From positions 105,387,158-105,451,157 of the forward strand of contig NC_089587.1 of assembly GCF_019320115.1 (NCBI RefSeq): 64,000 nucleotides of DNA, written 5' to 3'. The notes beneath the pieces are model-generated. The model had not been told where the DNA came from. It searched no databases and saw only the letters and a list, made by a program, of their open reading frames with translations. The position numbers were made by a program, and so were the translations under genes. Shown in pieces: positions 34,033 to 45,300 of the stretch. Origin of the DNA: Miscanthus floridulus (taxonomy: Eukaryota > Streptophyta > Magnoliopsida > Poales > Poaceae). How positions within the stretch are numbered: the first letter of the stretch is position 1; each line of letters opens with the position of its first letter.

Positions 34033-34671
34033 CTCTTCAGTTCCTCTCTCGTCGGTCTCTCCCTCCGGTCCATCCCTCCACGCACGCCTCCCTCTCCGGC
34101 GTGGAGGCAGTGAAGGCAGCTGGCGGGGAGGAGGAGGCGCACGGGCCAACCCCCTCCGGCGGCGGCGGCCACCACACGTAGCAGCGGCGCGCGGGGAGGC
34201 CTGCACCGACGACGGCGGCCCTCCCTCTCCTCCGAGCACGGCACGGTGGCCCCTCCCTCTCCTCCGAGCACGGCACCCTTCCCTGTCCCTTGTGCGTCGG
34301 CCACCAGATCTAGCCTCCAACGGTCCACCGGAGGCGGGAGGGGCGCTGATCAAGTCACCAGCAGCGGTGGGGGCGCGGATCCGGCCACCACCAAACGGAT
34401 TCGGCCACCGGCGGCTGTGACGGCGCGGATCCTACCACGGGCAACGACGGCGTGTGGTACCGGACTCGGTGGGCTTTTTTTATTTCATGAAATTATTAAC
34501 CGAGGCGGGATACTTAGCTCAACTGTCTCCGTTAATAGCGTTAACCGAGGCGGTTGGGCAACCGCCTCGTGTTAAGGCCACGATTAACCGTGACCTTTGG
34601 ACCGAGGCGGTTGGCTTGCCCGCCTCGGTTAAGCGCTTTTGCCTGCCTCGATAAAGTTTTCTGTAGTAGTG
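33405..34671. mobile_element. Non-autonomous CACTA element (1267 bp)
   Basis: Termini CACTGCTACACAAAA and (reverse) CACTACTACAGAAAA are flanked by CCC on both sides (33402-33404 and 34672-34674), the 3-bp duplication of CACTA elements. Both subterminal regions (33425-33730 and 34495-34650) are packed with direct and inverted copies of TTAACCGAGGCGGGC-type motifs, the usual transposase-binding repeats. The interior is GC-rich with a long CT microsatellite and no transposase domain, so it must move in trans. Confidence 0.88.
33964..34026. repeat. (CT)n microsatellite, about 31 units
   Basis: An uninterrupted run of CT dinucleotides lies inside the CACTA element. It creates spurious Ser/Leu (plus) or Arg/Glu (minus) ORFs. 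Confidence 0.97.
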
Positions 34672-34674
34672 CCC

Positions 34675-36329
34675 CCTCCCTGAGCCAGGTGATGAAAGTT
34701 TTTGAAGTGGCAAGGATAGAGGCAGCAAGGCTTCTCCTTGTGACATTAGACCCAGTTCAAACTCATAGTGGCCCATGTGTATATCGATGTGAGATTGTGG
34801 GGGTTTAATTAATAACAGACGTGTAAATTTGTGCCTTCTAGAATCCATGCCACCATTATATGGTTAACCCTTTCATGTGATGCATGGACGAAGACATAAG
34901 CGAGTCGATAGTGGTGTGTGATTCACTCAACATGCAGGACGTAGCCACGAACAATGTAATTGCTATAGAGAATCACTGATGTGATATATGCACTTTTGTT
35001 ATGTATTGGATCTTAAGTAGGTTTGGGTTCATGGATATGCCCTTTGTTAGTTAAGATTTTTGGCATGAGCATTTGTTGGGCTAAACTAGAAAAAAAGACT
35101 AGTTTATATGGTTTTAAAATGCTACCTACGCCTGATCCAACAACCTCGTTTGGGTAAAGTCATGGGTTTTTTTTATAAGAACTCATTTATAGTATGTTAA
35201 GATAGTGCAATAAAGATATATACAGGAGGTTGGAATCAACTATTCAAACAGAGTACAGACGTGTAGCACCTTAACTACAAAGGAAGGGCCAATATAATGA
35301 CCTGAAAACTTGCTCTCATAAACATGGGTACTTATAAATCTAAAGATGATGCCTTTGCACTTTATTATATGTAGACACAGCACACATGGGATGACCCTGT
35401 TGTGTGTGTGTGTGACTTTGATTGTATAGCCGACTCTACACCTCGACTGTCTGATTGGCATGTATCCTCGTGGATTTAATTTCTTGAATCGTGATGTAAA
35501 ATGCGCTTCACCTAACTCAAGAGACTGGTTCCATGCTTATCAATATTAAATCCGAGGATACATGAATCGGAGGCCTATCACTCATGACATTCAAAATTTC
35601 ACAAATTCATGCAATCAAGACATCAAGTGCCATATCGTGGAATGGGATACAAGATCTTTGGGGTCTATACCGGGTGGTTCGTTGGAGTGGACCAGGTGCA
35701 TTATTCTCTCTGCTTTCTTCTTGTCGAGATTCGAGAGGACCTATGGTTTGGATTTTGCCATGCCGGCGCTCTATTATCGAAGCCTCGGAGGTGGGCTCAG
35801 AACGAGCTTACGTATTTCGTATTTTCGTGGTTACTGCTGGACTCCCGGGCTCCCGGCCGTCACCCTCGTCAGATCGCGACTTCGCGAGGTAGTTAAAGGC
35901 TACGGCCCAGTTTCGTCGTCTCCGCTCCGCAAGGCCCACCATTGCCTCGTGGACTCCGCTCCAACGGTCCTCTCGTCTGCACCAAGCAATCCAGCAGCTG
36001 CAGCTCCCGTGGAGGCCTTGCTCCGGCGCGGTCGGCCCGTCGCCATCGACAAGGTTCGGAAGGCGTGGTACCGAGCCATCGTGCTAGCAAGAAGATCAAG
36101 CCAGGCCCTGCATGCCTGCACCACTTTGAATCTTTTCAGCATACAAATTATTGATCATCAAATTCCCTTGCCGTGGACAGGACAGGAGAGGGCTGTCGTG
36201 TGTCATCATGTAAATAAAGCAAATAATTCAGAAAGGTGAGGGATGGCTACGAGGAACGGAATCACCAGCCACCCGTTCAAAGCCCAAATTTTGGTCGGGG
36301 TGGCGCTTGGTCCAGCGTGATGTCTTTTA
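34675..36329. other. Intergenic, nothing recognised
   Basis: ORFs at 35562-36239 and 35584-35896 have no recognisable domain, no obvious promoter and compete in overlapping frames. I do not call a gene here. Confidence 0.45.
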
Positions 36330-36747
36330 AACGAAGGATATTCTCTCCTTTTTTTTCATATCTCTATCCGAGGCTCGGGTGTTTTTGGCTCCCAAGAACA
36401 ATTGACTTTTTTTCTTCACCGTCATCTACGCCGTGGAGCTCCGGCGAGACCTTAGCGTGCCCGCAACGACCTCCTTCTTCCCCTCCCCGCCGCCATCATA
36501 GCCATGGACGCCTCGCCCTGACCTGGCCCGGACGCCTTCTACGCCGCCAAAACTCTAATCGTCGTCGTCACAACCTGGCCAACTTGCCTCCCCCGAGCCC
36601 TTCTAAGCCCGCCGGGTCAAGTTGGAGAAGAACAGAGGGAGAGGAAGAGAATAGAATGAAAAAATATCGAGTGCTGGATTACTCTAAAACACTGCTTTTT
36701 CAAGGGGTAACCTTTGCTTTTTATAAAGCAATAACGAAGGATATTCT
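36330..36747 (-). mobile_element. Possible retroposed sequence between 15-bp direct repeats
   Basis: AACGAAGGATATTCT occurs at 36330-36344 and 36733-36747. Directly inside the left copy is a T run (CTCCTTTTTTTT), which on the minus strand would be a short poly(A) tail at the end of a retroposed copy. Duplications of 13-16 bp and an A tail are the marks of LINE-type integration. The 388-bp interior has a GC-rich half that I do not recognise. Alternative: chance repeat, or a small transposon with lost termini. Confidence 0.4.
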
Positions 36748-37299
36748 TGAGGAAACAAATTAAATAGGGTCAAGGAATGCATGGGCGTGCACATGCGCTG
36801 ACATGCTCAACCACATGCGCGACGGCATGTGTATGCTTGGGCAAACATAATTGAGAACCCACGATAATTTCGGCACGCACGCAACGCGCCGAGCTATTAT
36901 CGTATCGACGACTCCGCATAATGAGAGCGCGTCTAGCGCGCAGCTGATCGCGATCGCCAGCGTTCGAGGAACCCACGAGCGATGATTTATTTCCCTTCCG
37001 GCCGTCAGACGATTCGGCGAACAAGCCATCTTGAAAACACACGGCAACAAAACACGCCCGCCCCTCTGGCTCGCTGAAAGGCACGGAGCCGCCGACCAAA
37101 AGCCACGAACGACATGCATGGTTGGCCCCTTTGCCATCCGAGCCGTTTCTGCAATGCAACTGGACGGAAGGACCAAGGGCCAGGAATGACTCGTTCCGAA
37201 ACTCCAGCTGTTTCCATCGCCGCAACGCACCGGCCTTATCCGCTCGCTCTACTACACAATACTCCTACCGCCACGGACTTTGAACACGTAGCTACTGAC
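36748..37299. other. Intergenic, nothing recognised
   Basis: Overlapping minus-strand ORFs of about 150 codons (36760-37230) lack motifs and occur in two frames at once, as expected from composition. Confidence 0.4.
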
Positions 37300-37412
37300 A
37301 GCCGTTCGTTTGGACTTATCAGTCCGGCTTACGAGTCACGGTACAGTATTTTTCTCTCACAACAAAACCACATCAGCCGACTTATTAGCCGTAAAAACCA
37401 TCAGCTGAACAA
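37300..37412. mobile_element. MITE, GTTCG-terminus family
   Basis: The left end CAGCCGTTCGTTTGG and the core ACAGTATTTTTCTCTCACAA match the copy at 12369-12505. The right end (CAGCTGAACAAC) is degraded. Confidence 0.6.
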
Positions 37413-37622
37413 CATCAGCAAGAAGGAAAAATATGTAGTTGCCTGACTATTGCAAAACATGTACCAGGACAGTAGGAGTACGTAAGTATTTGCCGCGGAA
37501 AACGTATCCAGTACTGTGGCCATGCTCTGCTCTGGACCATGTAAAAGGTCCGCACTGCTCCCATGGACAGGCTAGATCCACCGCCTTGGCCTGGCCTACC
37601 AGTGCAACGAAACGAAGGAACA

Positions 37623-37761
37623 AGCCCGTTCGGCTGGCTTTAAGCCGGCTGGCTAGCTGGTTGTGGCCCTCACGAAATCACTGTTTATGTCCTACCGGAA
37701 CAGTATTTTTTTCTCACAACAATCAGTCGGAACAGTATTTTTCAGTCCTGCCGAACAGACC
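37623..37761. mobile_element. MITE, GTTCG-terminus family, with duplicated core
   Basis: Termini AGCCCGTTCGGCTGG and (reverse) GTCTGTTCGGCAGG enclose two copies of the CGGAACAGTATTTTT core (from about 37697 and 37730). Confidence 0.7.
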
Positions 37762-37851
37762 CGAGGTGCTCGTGCAGGACAACCTTAGTTGACTTCCAGT
37801 TATTCAACGGAGCAGGAGGAGGAGTACAAAAATAAAGCTCAACAGCTAACT

Positions 37852-38166
37852 AGCTTGTTTAGATGCAGGTACTAAAGTCACATCGGGTGTCGTATAGGTG
37901 TTTGGATATTAATAAAAAAATAATTTATTGAATCCATCAGTAATCTGCGAAATGAATTTATTAAGCCTAATTAATCCATCATTAGCGCATGTTTACTGTA
38001 GCATCACATTGTCAAATCATGCACTAATTCGACTTAATAAATTCGTCCCGCAATGTAGTCTTAATCTGTGCATTTAATTTCGTAATTAGTCTATATTTAA
38101 TACTCTATGTGTTTAAACATATGAAGGAACACCACCTAAAGTTTAGGAGGTGGTAACAAACATCCC
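37852..38166. mobile_element. Degraded Tourist-like MITE
   Basis: Internal blocks (AATTAGTCTATATTTAATACTC, tail of the element; GTAGCATCACATTGTCAAATCA, middle) resemble the MITE at 11951-12290 in reverse order. The ends CTTGTTTAGATGC and (reverse) GGGGATGTTTGTTACC have diverged and no target duplication is clear. Confidence 0.5.
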
Positions 38167-38365
38167 CGTTGCATTGCAAACGTCTCTTCATCAGAAAACA
38201 AAGAGATGAACTGCACTGCCGGCAACCAGGGCAACTCTCGGCTCTGCCTTCTGCTTCGGCACACGAAATTCCCGCACAAAAGGGGGGCCGTGAACCGTGC
38301 TGTACGTACTGACTGCTGCGCGATGGATGCTCCTCGCGTCTTGACGAACGATTGTTCAACCTATC

Positions 38366-38494
38366 GGCTCCGTTTGGCTTATCCCTTGTTCGGCTTTTTT
38401 TTTCAATCGAAATGGTATTTTTCTCTCATAATATTTTTGCCAGAACAGTATTTTCAATCAATTTCAGCTAAGTTTCAGCAAGCCGAACGGAGCC
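38366..38494. mobile_element. MITE, GTTCG-related family
   Basis: Termini GGCTCCGTTTGGCTT and (reverse) GGCTCCGTTCGGCTT enclose the TATTTTTCTCTCATAAT core and a second AACAGTATTTT copy. Confidence 0.75.
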
Positions 38495-39758
38495 TACGAG
38501 TCGCACGTCCTTCTCACGTCACCTACCACGTGTTAGGTAAATGTAAATATATTTCGTTTCTGAAACCGTCCACACATAGTCTAAGAGTAGCCCACCAGTG
38601 ACTTTCCTGGCGTAAACGACTTCAGACCACCCTCTTAAATTTCATCAGAACTTTCGGGCTTGAAATAGGTGGTATGTGGATAGCTCAGCTGAGTGGAACA
38701 CCTTCTTCCTTCCACTTGCTTAGTAGTACTACCACGAAAAAGTATAACGTATGCTGTTACGCTATACAAGACCTTGAATAAACTATGTTATTTAGATTTT
38801 TAATCCTAAATAAGTAGTAGTAACAGTAGTAGTAGTAGTTTTTAATCTCGTAACACCAATTTTATATCACAAAAGTTAGACATTACTCCCTCGTATCCAA
38901 ATTACTACTGAGTCAATCAGCCTTCTTCTAGATGCACCAAAGACAGCTAGGCAAGCGCATAATAACTTTAATGCATATTCTTGCTTTGTTCTTCTGTGTC
39001 TATCCAATTTAATTGGACAGTAATCAATGTCATACGTTTGGCACCCATCTTGATTCTTATTCGTAGAGAATTGCCCTACGGATAGGAAGAGGATTTCACC
39101 AGTGATGAAAATGGAGGAATTTCATCCCTTGTCGGTTATGGCAGGATCAAGTAGGGGGGAGCATTCCCCGCCCCCTTTTCATGAGAGGATTGCTTACATG
39201 CCTATCAAATGTTTTCATTGGTTGTCTATCTCAATAAAAGGCCAGACAACCTAGCAGATCAAACCTAAATTCCATAGGGTCATATTCCCACAAGTATCTA
39301 TAGTTGAGCCTAGGTATGACAATGGGTCAACCTGGCCCTAGCCTTGGGCCCGGTCCAGTGGCCTCAAGACCAAATTTATGGGACATGGGTCAACTCATTT
39401 TACCAAAAGGCTATCGTCTCCTAGGCCTAAATATTTTCTTTTTGCTATCAATAAGACATGGACACGTATAAGAAGATGAGATACAAGATTGGAAAGTATC
39501 ATGAACACATTAAGGCTATTAGCAATGCATCAAATTAAATAACTTTCCAAGTGATCATGATTAAAATTTATCTATTTTCACATCCAAAATATAATATTCC
39601 TCAATCTACTTCCAAGCGTAGACGTGTGTATAAGTTATGTTATGATGACCTACCATGCTTATTCAGAAAAATGAAAAAGGGCATCAAACTAAAAAAACTT
39701 GTTATGTGACGATTGGATTGACCCATATTACTCACTGCGTCAATAAGTTTTGGCTCTC
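38495..39758. other. Intergenic; one block shared with 40255-40345
   Basis: No gene. The block 38585-38675 (GTGACTTTCCTGGCGTAAACGA and onward to the CTTGAAATAGG part) has a diverged second copy 1.7 kb downstream. Confidence 0.5.
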
Positions 39759-39874
39759 AGCCTGTTCGCTTGTTGGTTTCAGCCAGCCCAAACCAGCCAG
39801 CCAACAATATTTTTCTCTCACAATAAACCAGCACTAACTAGCCCAAACCAGCCCAGAAACCAACCAGCGAACAT
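39759..39874. mobile_element. MITE, AGCCTGTTCG family
   Basis: Termini AGCCTGTTCGCTTG and (reverse) ATGTTCGCTGGTTGG enclose the core CAATATTTTTCTCTCACAAT. The interior is rich in CCAGCC repeats. Confidence 0.75.
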
Positions 39875-40663
39875 CGACCCATTCCAAACTTTGAGGCCGG
39901 CCCAACATTAATTGACCTTGTTTTTTAGGCGGGATCAACTATCCAATGGATCAACCTAGCCATTTCCATTCCTAATTGAGCCATTGGTAGGTGGATCTTA
40001 TTGTAATTAGCTCATTTGTATGGTCTAATAAACTAATTATCTTTATGAGGTTGACTAAACTAATTTAGGCATCATTTTAGACCATGTGTCGAAGCCTCAA
40101 GAACTAAAGTGATACTAAAAACTTTAGACCACAGACAGGATTCTAGAGGTAGCTATTCTAACCAACTACTCATATTCTAACCACTCTTGCCCTCGTGTTT
40201 CCCACTGCCACCGCACATCACACCATCCCGCTCTCATTGCCCAATGTCATTCTAGGAGTAGCTACCAATAACTTTCCTGGCTTAAACGATTTTAAACCAC
40301 TCTTTTTGTTTCTTCGGAGCTTTCGGCCTTGAAATATTTGGCATTTTTAGTGTAAAGATCAACACCTCCCACTTATTTTAGCACCCCTCTCCCTCTGTAC
40401 ATAAAGGACACATTTCGTATTGTTAAGATAAGACTTTCACTCACAATTGTTATTTAGTATATTAATATGTTACCCAGACTTTTAATCATATAAGTAAAAA
40501 CTTTGAATGTAAATATAGTAACAACAATTATATTTGTGTTGAAAAAGTATTGATCAACAGGCTATCCCAAATAAATTAGGCCAAGTACGGCAGCCATAAA
40601 AGGTGTGACGAATCAATTGGACGCTACACTTGTACTAAAATTTGACACCAAAATGAATATGTG

Positions 40664-40706
<43 letters not shown>

Positions 40707-42621
40707 TACTCCAGCTAAGAAAGTTTGATGGGCCATAAATGTGATGTAAACCAAACGGAGACGTGCCTAAAAAAATTGTGGCGTGCTTTTGTTGCAGCTA
40801 GCGTGGCCAAATGTAGACATGAACCAAATAAATCCTACTAGCAATCTTAACACTTTTTTGCCTTCCTACTCATCACGAGGCCGTCAGTCCCACACTCCCA
40901 CTGCCACGGCATGCTTTTGCCACTACTCATCACAGGACTTGTATATATATAGATAGAAGACAAAGAAAGACAAGGTACCCTACCCTACTAAAAGCCGAAC
41001 GGAGCACCATTGGCCTTGTTGCGGAGCTGCCTTCGTGCTGCATCGTCCTCCACCGGCCCAGCAGACCGACCTACAGATTAGCGTCCCAAAAGGTAACGAC
41101 GGCTCAGCCCTCTTTTTGGATATTTAGTTAAACGCACCATGAGCCCACGCAGGACAATTCCACGGCTCAGCTTAAAGCAGCACTAGTGACTAGTGACTAG
41201 TCCCACACCACACTACTACGATACGAAGTCAGAAAGGAAGCAGGAAAGAGGCAACGAAAGGCACAGCCCAAGTCGAGCACCAGCTGCGACCTCGCTCGCC
41301 CCCCCGCCCCGCGTCTCCGGAACGGTTGGGGCTGGACCGTGCGCCCACGCGCCTCTACTAGTCCACTGTGTCGACCAGCGGCACTTCCACGGTTCCACCA
41401 GCCACAGCCAGGGTGCAGGGAGTCCAAGTCCAAAACAAGAATCTTCAAAGCGAAACGGCGACGAAACTTTGTAGAGGCGCGGTGTGAGCTGTAAACTGCA
41501 GCTAGCTGTGGTTAATGCCGCGATGTGCCGATGGCCCGATGCGACGATACCCAAATGTAAAACGGGCGGCTTCTAGTCTGACGAATTCTCGGCTGCTTTA
41601 CCTTTACGAACATCATTTCATCTAATCAGACGTCGAGAGGTCATCAACCGTTGGCTCGAAAACCTAAACTGGGCCAGTTCGACACGGTTACGCAGGGAAC
41701 CGACCCAGGTGCCAGGTGTGGAAAGAGGGCCCACATGTGTATGCGCTCCGTACAGAATTCCGTCGTGATATTGCCTACTACTACGAGTTCCAGGCACGTA
41801 ATCCAAGTTGAGCCGGCAAAGATACGCTAGGGACACGCATGATGAATGAATCAGTGAACGAATACGATTTCACTACGATGCGAAACACCATGCACGAAAT
41901 CGGCATGGTATTAATTTGCTGCTTGATTGGAGCTCCGGTCCAGTGGCTTCACGCAAGAGGAAAGATTCCGGTAGGTGAGGGCACTACGGGTCTGCTGCTT
42001 GCACGAGACGAGAATTTACAGGCACCGTTTGATTTCGAGGCTACGCATGCTGATAACGTGACTCTCTGGTGGTTTCAGGACTACATGTGCAAGGTTGATG
42101 ACACATGTAGTAGTTACGTATAACGTGTTGAGTTGGATGAGAAGCCCTTTGCCGTGCGTCGCCCGTCCGTCGCGCACCCCAAACAAACGATTAGAAAAAC
42201 TTCAAAATAGCACATTTAAGACAGAGGTGTTTTTTGTGAACGTATTGATAGTAAATGTAAATGATCTAAAGATTTGTTTCACGGTTACCTGTCAGCGTAA
42301 TTTGCGAATGATCGAAAGCCCGTGCCAAATGGAACAATTTCGCACTTGAAGCTTATAATTTCGTACTTGAAGCTTATAAACCGAGCGGCCGTCGGCCCGT
42401 CGCGGCGTCGCCGTTTGCACAAGCAACGATCCCGCCGCAACCACACACCGCAGCACGTGAACCGTAAGCAAGCAAAGCATCCCGTTCCAATTCTGTATCT
42501 GGGGCTACGGGCCACCTAGCGCGCGCGTGGCCACCGCACACCCCCCGCCCCGCCGTAGAAAAGCACTTTCCCAATTCCAACGCCTCCAGTAGTCCAGTGT
42601 GTCCTCCACTCCAGTGACCCT
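39875..42621. other. Intergenic, distal upstream region of the carrier gene
   Basis: No gene is supported. A TA/CA microsatellite lies at 40664-40707, a diverged copy of the 38585 block at 40255-40345, and a tandem 20-bp repeat (CACTTGAAGCTTATAA twice) at about 42342-42380. Confidence 0.5.
40664..40707. repeat. (TA)n(CA)n compound microsatellite
   Basis: About nine TA units are followed directly by about twelve CA units. Confidence 0.95.
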
Positions 42622-42864
42622 GGGATGTTTAGTTCCCTCCCAAAATACCAAATTTTTCAAGATTCTCCATCACATCGAATCTTTGACGCATGCATGAAGT
42701 ATTAAATATAAATAAAAAATAAAACTAATTACACAGTTTAGACAAAATCCACGAGACGAATCTTTTAAATCTAATTAGACTATGATTAAACACTAATTAC
42801 CAAATAACAACGAAAACTGCTACAGCATCATTTTACCAAAAAAAATTCGGATCTAAACCGGCCC
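42622..42864. mobile_element. Tourist-like MITE, degraded ends
   Basis: Long internal identity with the MITE at 7785-8026 (blocks CATCACATCGAATCTTTG, ATTACACAGTTTAGAC, CACGAGACGAATCTTTTAA). The ends GGGATGTTTAGTTCC and (reverse) GGGGCCGGTTTAGATCC are altered. It lies about 600 bp upstream of the carrier TATA box. Confidence 0.75.
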
Positions 42865-43459
42865 CCTGTCTAGCCAGCCTCCGTCCTTCCTCTCCCTTTG
42901 CCGTGTGCCGTCCGTCCGTCCGTCGCGAACCCCCCAACAAAAAACGAATAGAAAAAGTCCAAAGGAAATGCCAGCGCCGTTCGTCCCCAAACCCTAATCG
43001 AGGAAAGGGCCAACCAAGGCCACAACGGACGGTCCAGATCTGGGCCCAGCCGCTCACGGACGGTCCAGGCTTCTTCCAGCTGCGCGCCCGCCCGCCCTCC
43101 TATATGCCGCGCCGCCGCACGACGTGCGGAAGCCGTAGGCAGTCGGCCGCGGGCCACCCAACCCACCACACCACCGACGCGGTCGCGGGCACGCGGCCAC
43201 AGCCGGCCGTCCCCGTCCGCCTTCCCTCCCGGGCTACCCCAAACTCCGAGTCAAGGCGCAGCGACCCTAGAAGAGCTCTCCCACAGCTCGGGCGGCCAGG
43301 TCGCCTTCCTCCGCCACCCCACCCACCTCCTTCCGCCCGCGCCGCGACTACGAATCTGCCTTCCCCAGTCCGACCGCGAGCGCCAAGCCCGTCTCCTTCC
43401 TTGGCCCTTCCCGCCCCGCCCCGCGCCGCGCGCCACCCCCGGTTGCCAACCCACCCAGC

Positions 43460-43468
43460 TATAAATAG
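43460..43468 (+). promoter_or_regulatory. TATA box of the carrier gene
   Basis: TATAAATAG in a GC-rich promoter, about 390 bp before the start codon. A long, partly CT-rich leader follows (43650-43840). Confidence 0.8.
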
Positions 43469-43542
43469 CGTCCCCTCCCCGCCGCCTCCTTCCCCACACC
43501 ATCCGACGCCGAGGAGGAAGAAACAGGAAGCACAAGCAGCAT

Positions 43543-43650
43543 ATGTCACAGAGGGCCAGCGTCCCACACTCCTCCTGCATAGCCTTCGCGCTCCATTCCC
43601 ATCTCCTGGTCTCCAGTGAGATGTGCCCCAGCTCCTATTGGCAGCAATAG
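43543..43650 (+). CDS. Upstream ORF in the leader of the carrier gene (35 codons)
   Basis: The first ATG downstream of the TATA box opens a 35-residue frame that ends TAG at 43648-43650, about 200 nt before the main ATG. A second in-frame ATG lies at 43621. If the leader is not spliced here, ribosomes would meet this ORF first, which usually lowers translation of the main ORF. No conserved peptide is recognised. Confidence 0.4.
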   Translation: MSQRASVPHSSCIAFALHSHLLVSSEMCPSSYWQQ

Positions 43651-43847
43651 CCTCTAATCTCTCCCTTCCTTTTTCTTCCTCTTCCCCCCTTGGTTTTCGT
43701 TTCGGTTTTGCTCGAGCTAAGCTTTGAGCTTCCGTTTTTAGATTTTGGCCTTCCTTCCTCTTCTTTCTTTGCTCTCCGATCCGTCGTCTCTCCCTGACTC
43801 CTCCTGACAAAAAGAGGGAGGAAACCGAGGCGACAAGCAAGCAAGCA

Positions 43848-44822
43848 ATGGGTGTCAAGGGATTCGTCGAGGGCGGCATCGCCTCCATCGTGGCCGGCTG
43901 CTCCACGCACCCGCTGGACCTCATCAAGGTCCGCATGCAGCTGCAGGGTGAAGCCGCCGCGGCGCCGCAGCCAGCGCTACGCCCGGCGCTCGCCTTCCAC
44001 GCCGGTGGCCACGCCGTCGCGCTCCCGCACCACGACATCCCGGCGGCGCCGAGGAAGCCGGGGCCACTGGCCGTGGGCGCGCAGATCCTGCGGTCCGAGG
44101 GCGCGGCGGGGCTCTTCTCTGGTGTCTCCGCCACCATGCTGCGCCAGACGCTCTACTCCACCACGCGGATGGGGCTGTACGACATCCTCAAGACAAAGTG
44201 GACCCCGCAGGACAACAACGGCGTCCTCCCGCTGCACCGCAAGATCGCGGCGGGGCTCGTGGCGGGGGGCGTCGGCGCGGCCGTGGGCAACCCGGCCGAC
44301 GTGGCCATGGTGCGGATGCAGGCGGACGGGCGCCTCCCCCTCGCGGAGCGCCGGAACTACGCCGGCGTCGGCGACGCCATCCGCCGGATGGCGCGTGACG
44401 AGGGCGTCCGCAGCCTGTGGCGCGGGTCGTCGCTCACGGTGAACCGCGCCATGATCGTCACCGCGTCGCAGCTCGCCACGTACGACCAGGCCAAGGAGGC
44501 CATCCTGGCGCGCCGGGGCCCTGGCGCCGACGGGCTCGCCACGCACGTCGCCGCCAGCTTCACCGCGGGCATCGTGGCGGCGGCCGCGTCCAACCCGGTG
44601 GATGTCGTCAAGACGAGGATGATGAACATGAAGGTGGCGCCCGGCTCGCCCCCGCCGTACGCCGGCGCCGTCGACTGCGCCCTCAAGACGGTAAGGTCGG
44701 AAGGGCCCATGGCGCTGTACAAGGGGTTCATCCCCACCGTGATGCGCCAGGGGCCATTCACCGTCGTGCTCTTCGTCACGCTCGAGCAGGTGCGCAAGGT
44801 CTTCAAGGGCGTCGAGTTCTGA
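43848..44822 (+). CDS. DIC1: Mitochondrial dicarboxylate carrier / plant uncoupling protein 5
   Basis: The intronless 324-residue ORF is a complete member of the mitochondrial carrier family, with three repeats of about 100 residues and two membrane helices each. Signature motifs are PLDLIK (residues 22-27), PADVAM (149-154) and PVDVVK (250-255), each followed by VRMQ, VRMQ or TRMM. The non-basic end of the second motif is usual for plant DIC/UCP5 proteins. Family members exchange malate, succinate or oxaloacetate for phosphate or sulfate across the inner mitochondrial membrane. The loop after helix 1 (residues 35-72) is long and rich in Ala, Pro and His, as in grass DICs. The start is the first ATG of the carrier frame, and nothing is broken. 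Stop TGA at 44820-44822. It has no relation to its transposon neighbours. Confidence 0.93.
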   Translation: MGVKGFVEGGIASIVAGCSTHPLDLIKVRMQLQGEAAAAPQPALRPALAFHAGGHAVALPHHDIPAAPRKPGPLAVGAQILRSEGAAGLFSGVSATMLRQTLYSTTRMGLYDILKTKWTPQDNNGVLPLHRKIAAGLVAGGVGAAVGNPADVAMVRMQADGRLPLAERRNYAGVGDAIRRMARDEGVRSLWRGSSLTVNRAMIVTASQLATYDQAKEAILARRGPGADGLATHVAASFTAGIVAAAASNPVDVVKTRMMNMKVAPGSPPPYAGAVDCALKTVRSEGPMALYKGFIPTVMRQGPFTVVLFVTLEQVRKVFKGVEF

Positions 44823-45180
44823 GACGATCGGTGCCGACGACGAAGATGATGACGACAACCGCCGCTACGCTACCAGTTCGTCACCGCGTCCGCTGCTACG
44901 AATAACCCGCTGCTACCTAGAGGCGGCGACCATTACGCCTTTGCTTGCTTCCCGTGTCGGCCTTGTGTTGTCCCTTCTCGCATCCTGTTCTATCTGGATG
45001 GATTTGACCAAATGCTCAATGCAATTTACCAACATTTTATTTATTAAAAAAATTGCTACTGCAATGTCTCACAACTCACGCCTTCATCTCGGTAAGCTCC
45101 AAAGATGTTGGAACTGGAAAGAACTGTGATGAATAGACAATCCATTACAGATTGCTCCACAGTTTTCGTCGGTTTAATTT
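44823..45180 (+). other. 3' UTR and flank of the carrier gene
   Basis: The region after the stop becomes AT-rich near 45030-45060 (TTTTATTTATTAAAAAAATT), a likely polyadenylation area. No AATAAA is present. Confidence 0.4.
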
Positions 45181-45300
45181 ATGGGCATGTTCGTTTGGAG
45201 GAATTCTAGAGGAATTTGGATGGTTTGGAGGAATGCTGGAGGAATTTGTGAGAGAAAAACATTGTTTCAGATGAAAAAAAACGAATCAAGCCGGATTCAA
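45181..45300. mobile_element. Relative of the GTTCG MITE (reverse orientation)
   Basis: TTTGTGAGAGAAAAACATTG is the reverse complement of the family core. The left end GGGCATGTTCGTTTGG is recognisable, the right end is not. Confidence 0.45.

Noticed and set aside
33723..34353. ORFs of up to 201 codons with Arg-Glu or Ser-Leu runs
   Set aside because: They are produced by the CT microsatellite and GC-rich interior of a CACTA element.
36236..36763. 175-codon plus-strand ORF
   Set aside because: It crosses the direct repeats of a likely insertion and has no motif.
42903..43619. 238-codon Pro/Arg-rich ORF in front of the carrier gene
   Set aside because: It spans the promoter and TATA box of the carrier and is compositionally biased, so it is not a protein gene.
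43100..44137. Long minus-strand ORFs (345 and 293 codons) opposite the carrier gene (43100-44137 and 43977-44858)
   Set aside because: They mirror the GC-rich codons of the carrier, have no domain and overlap in several frames.
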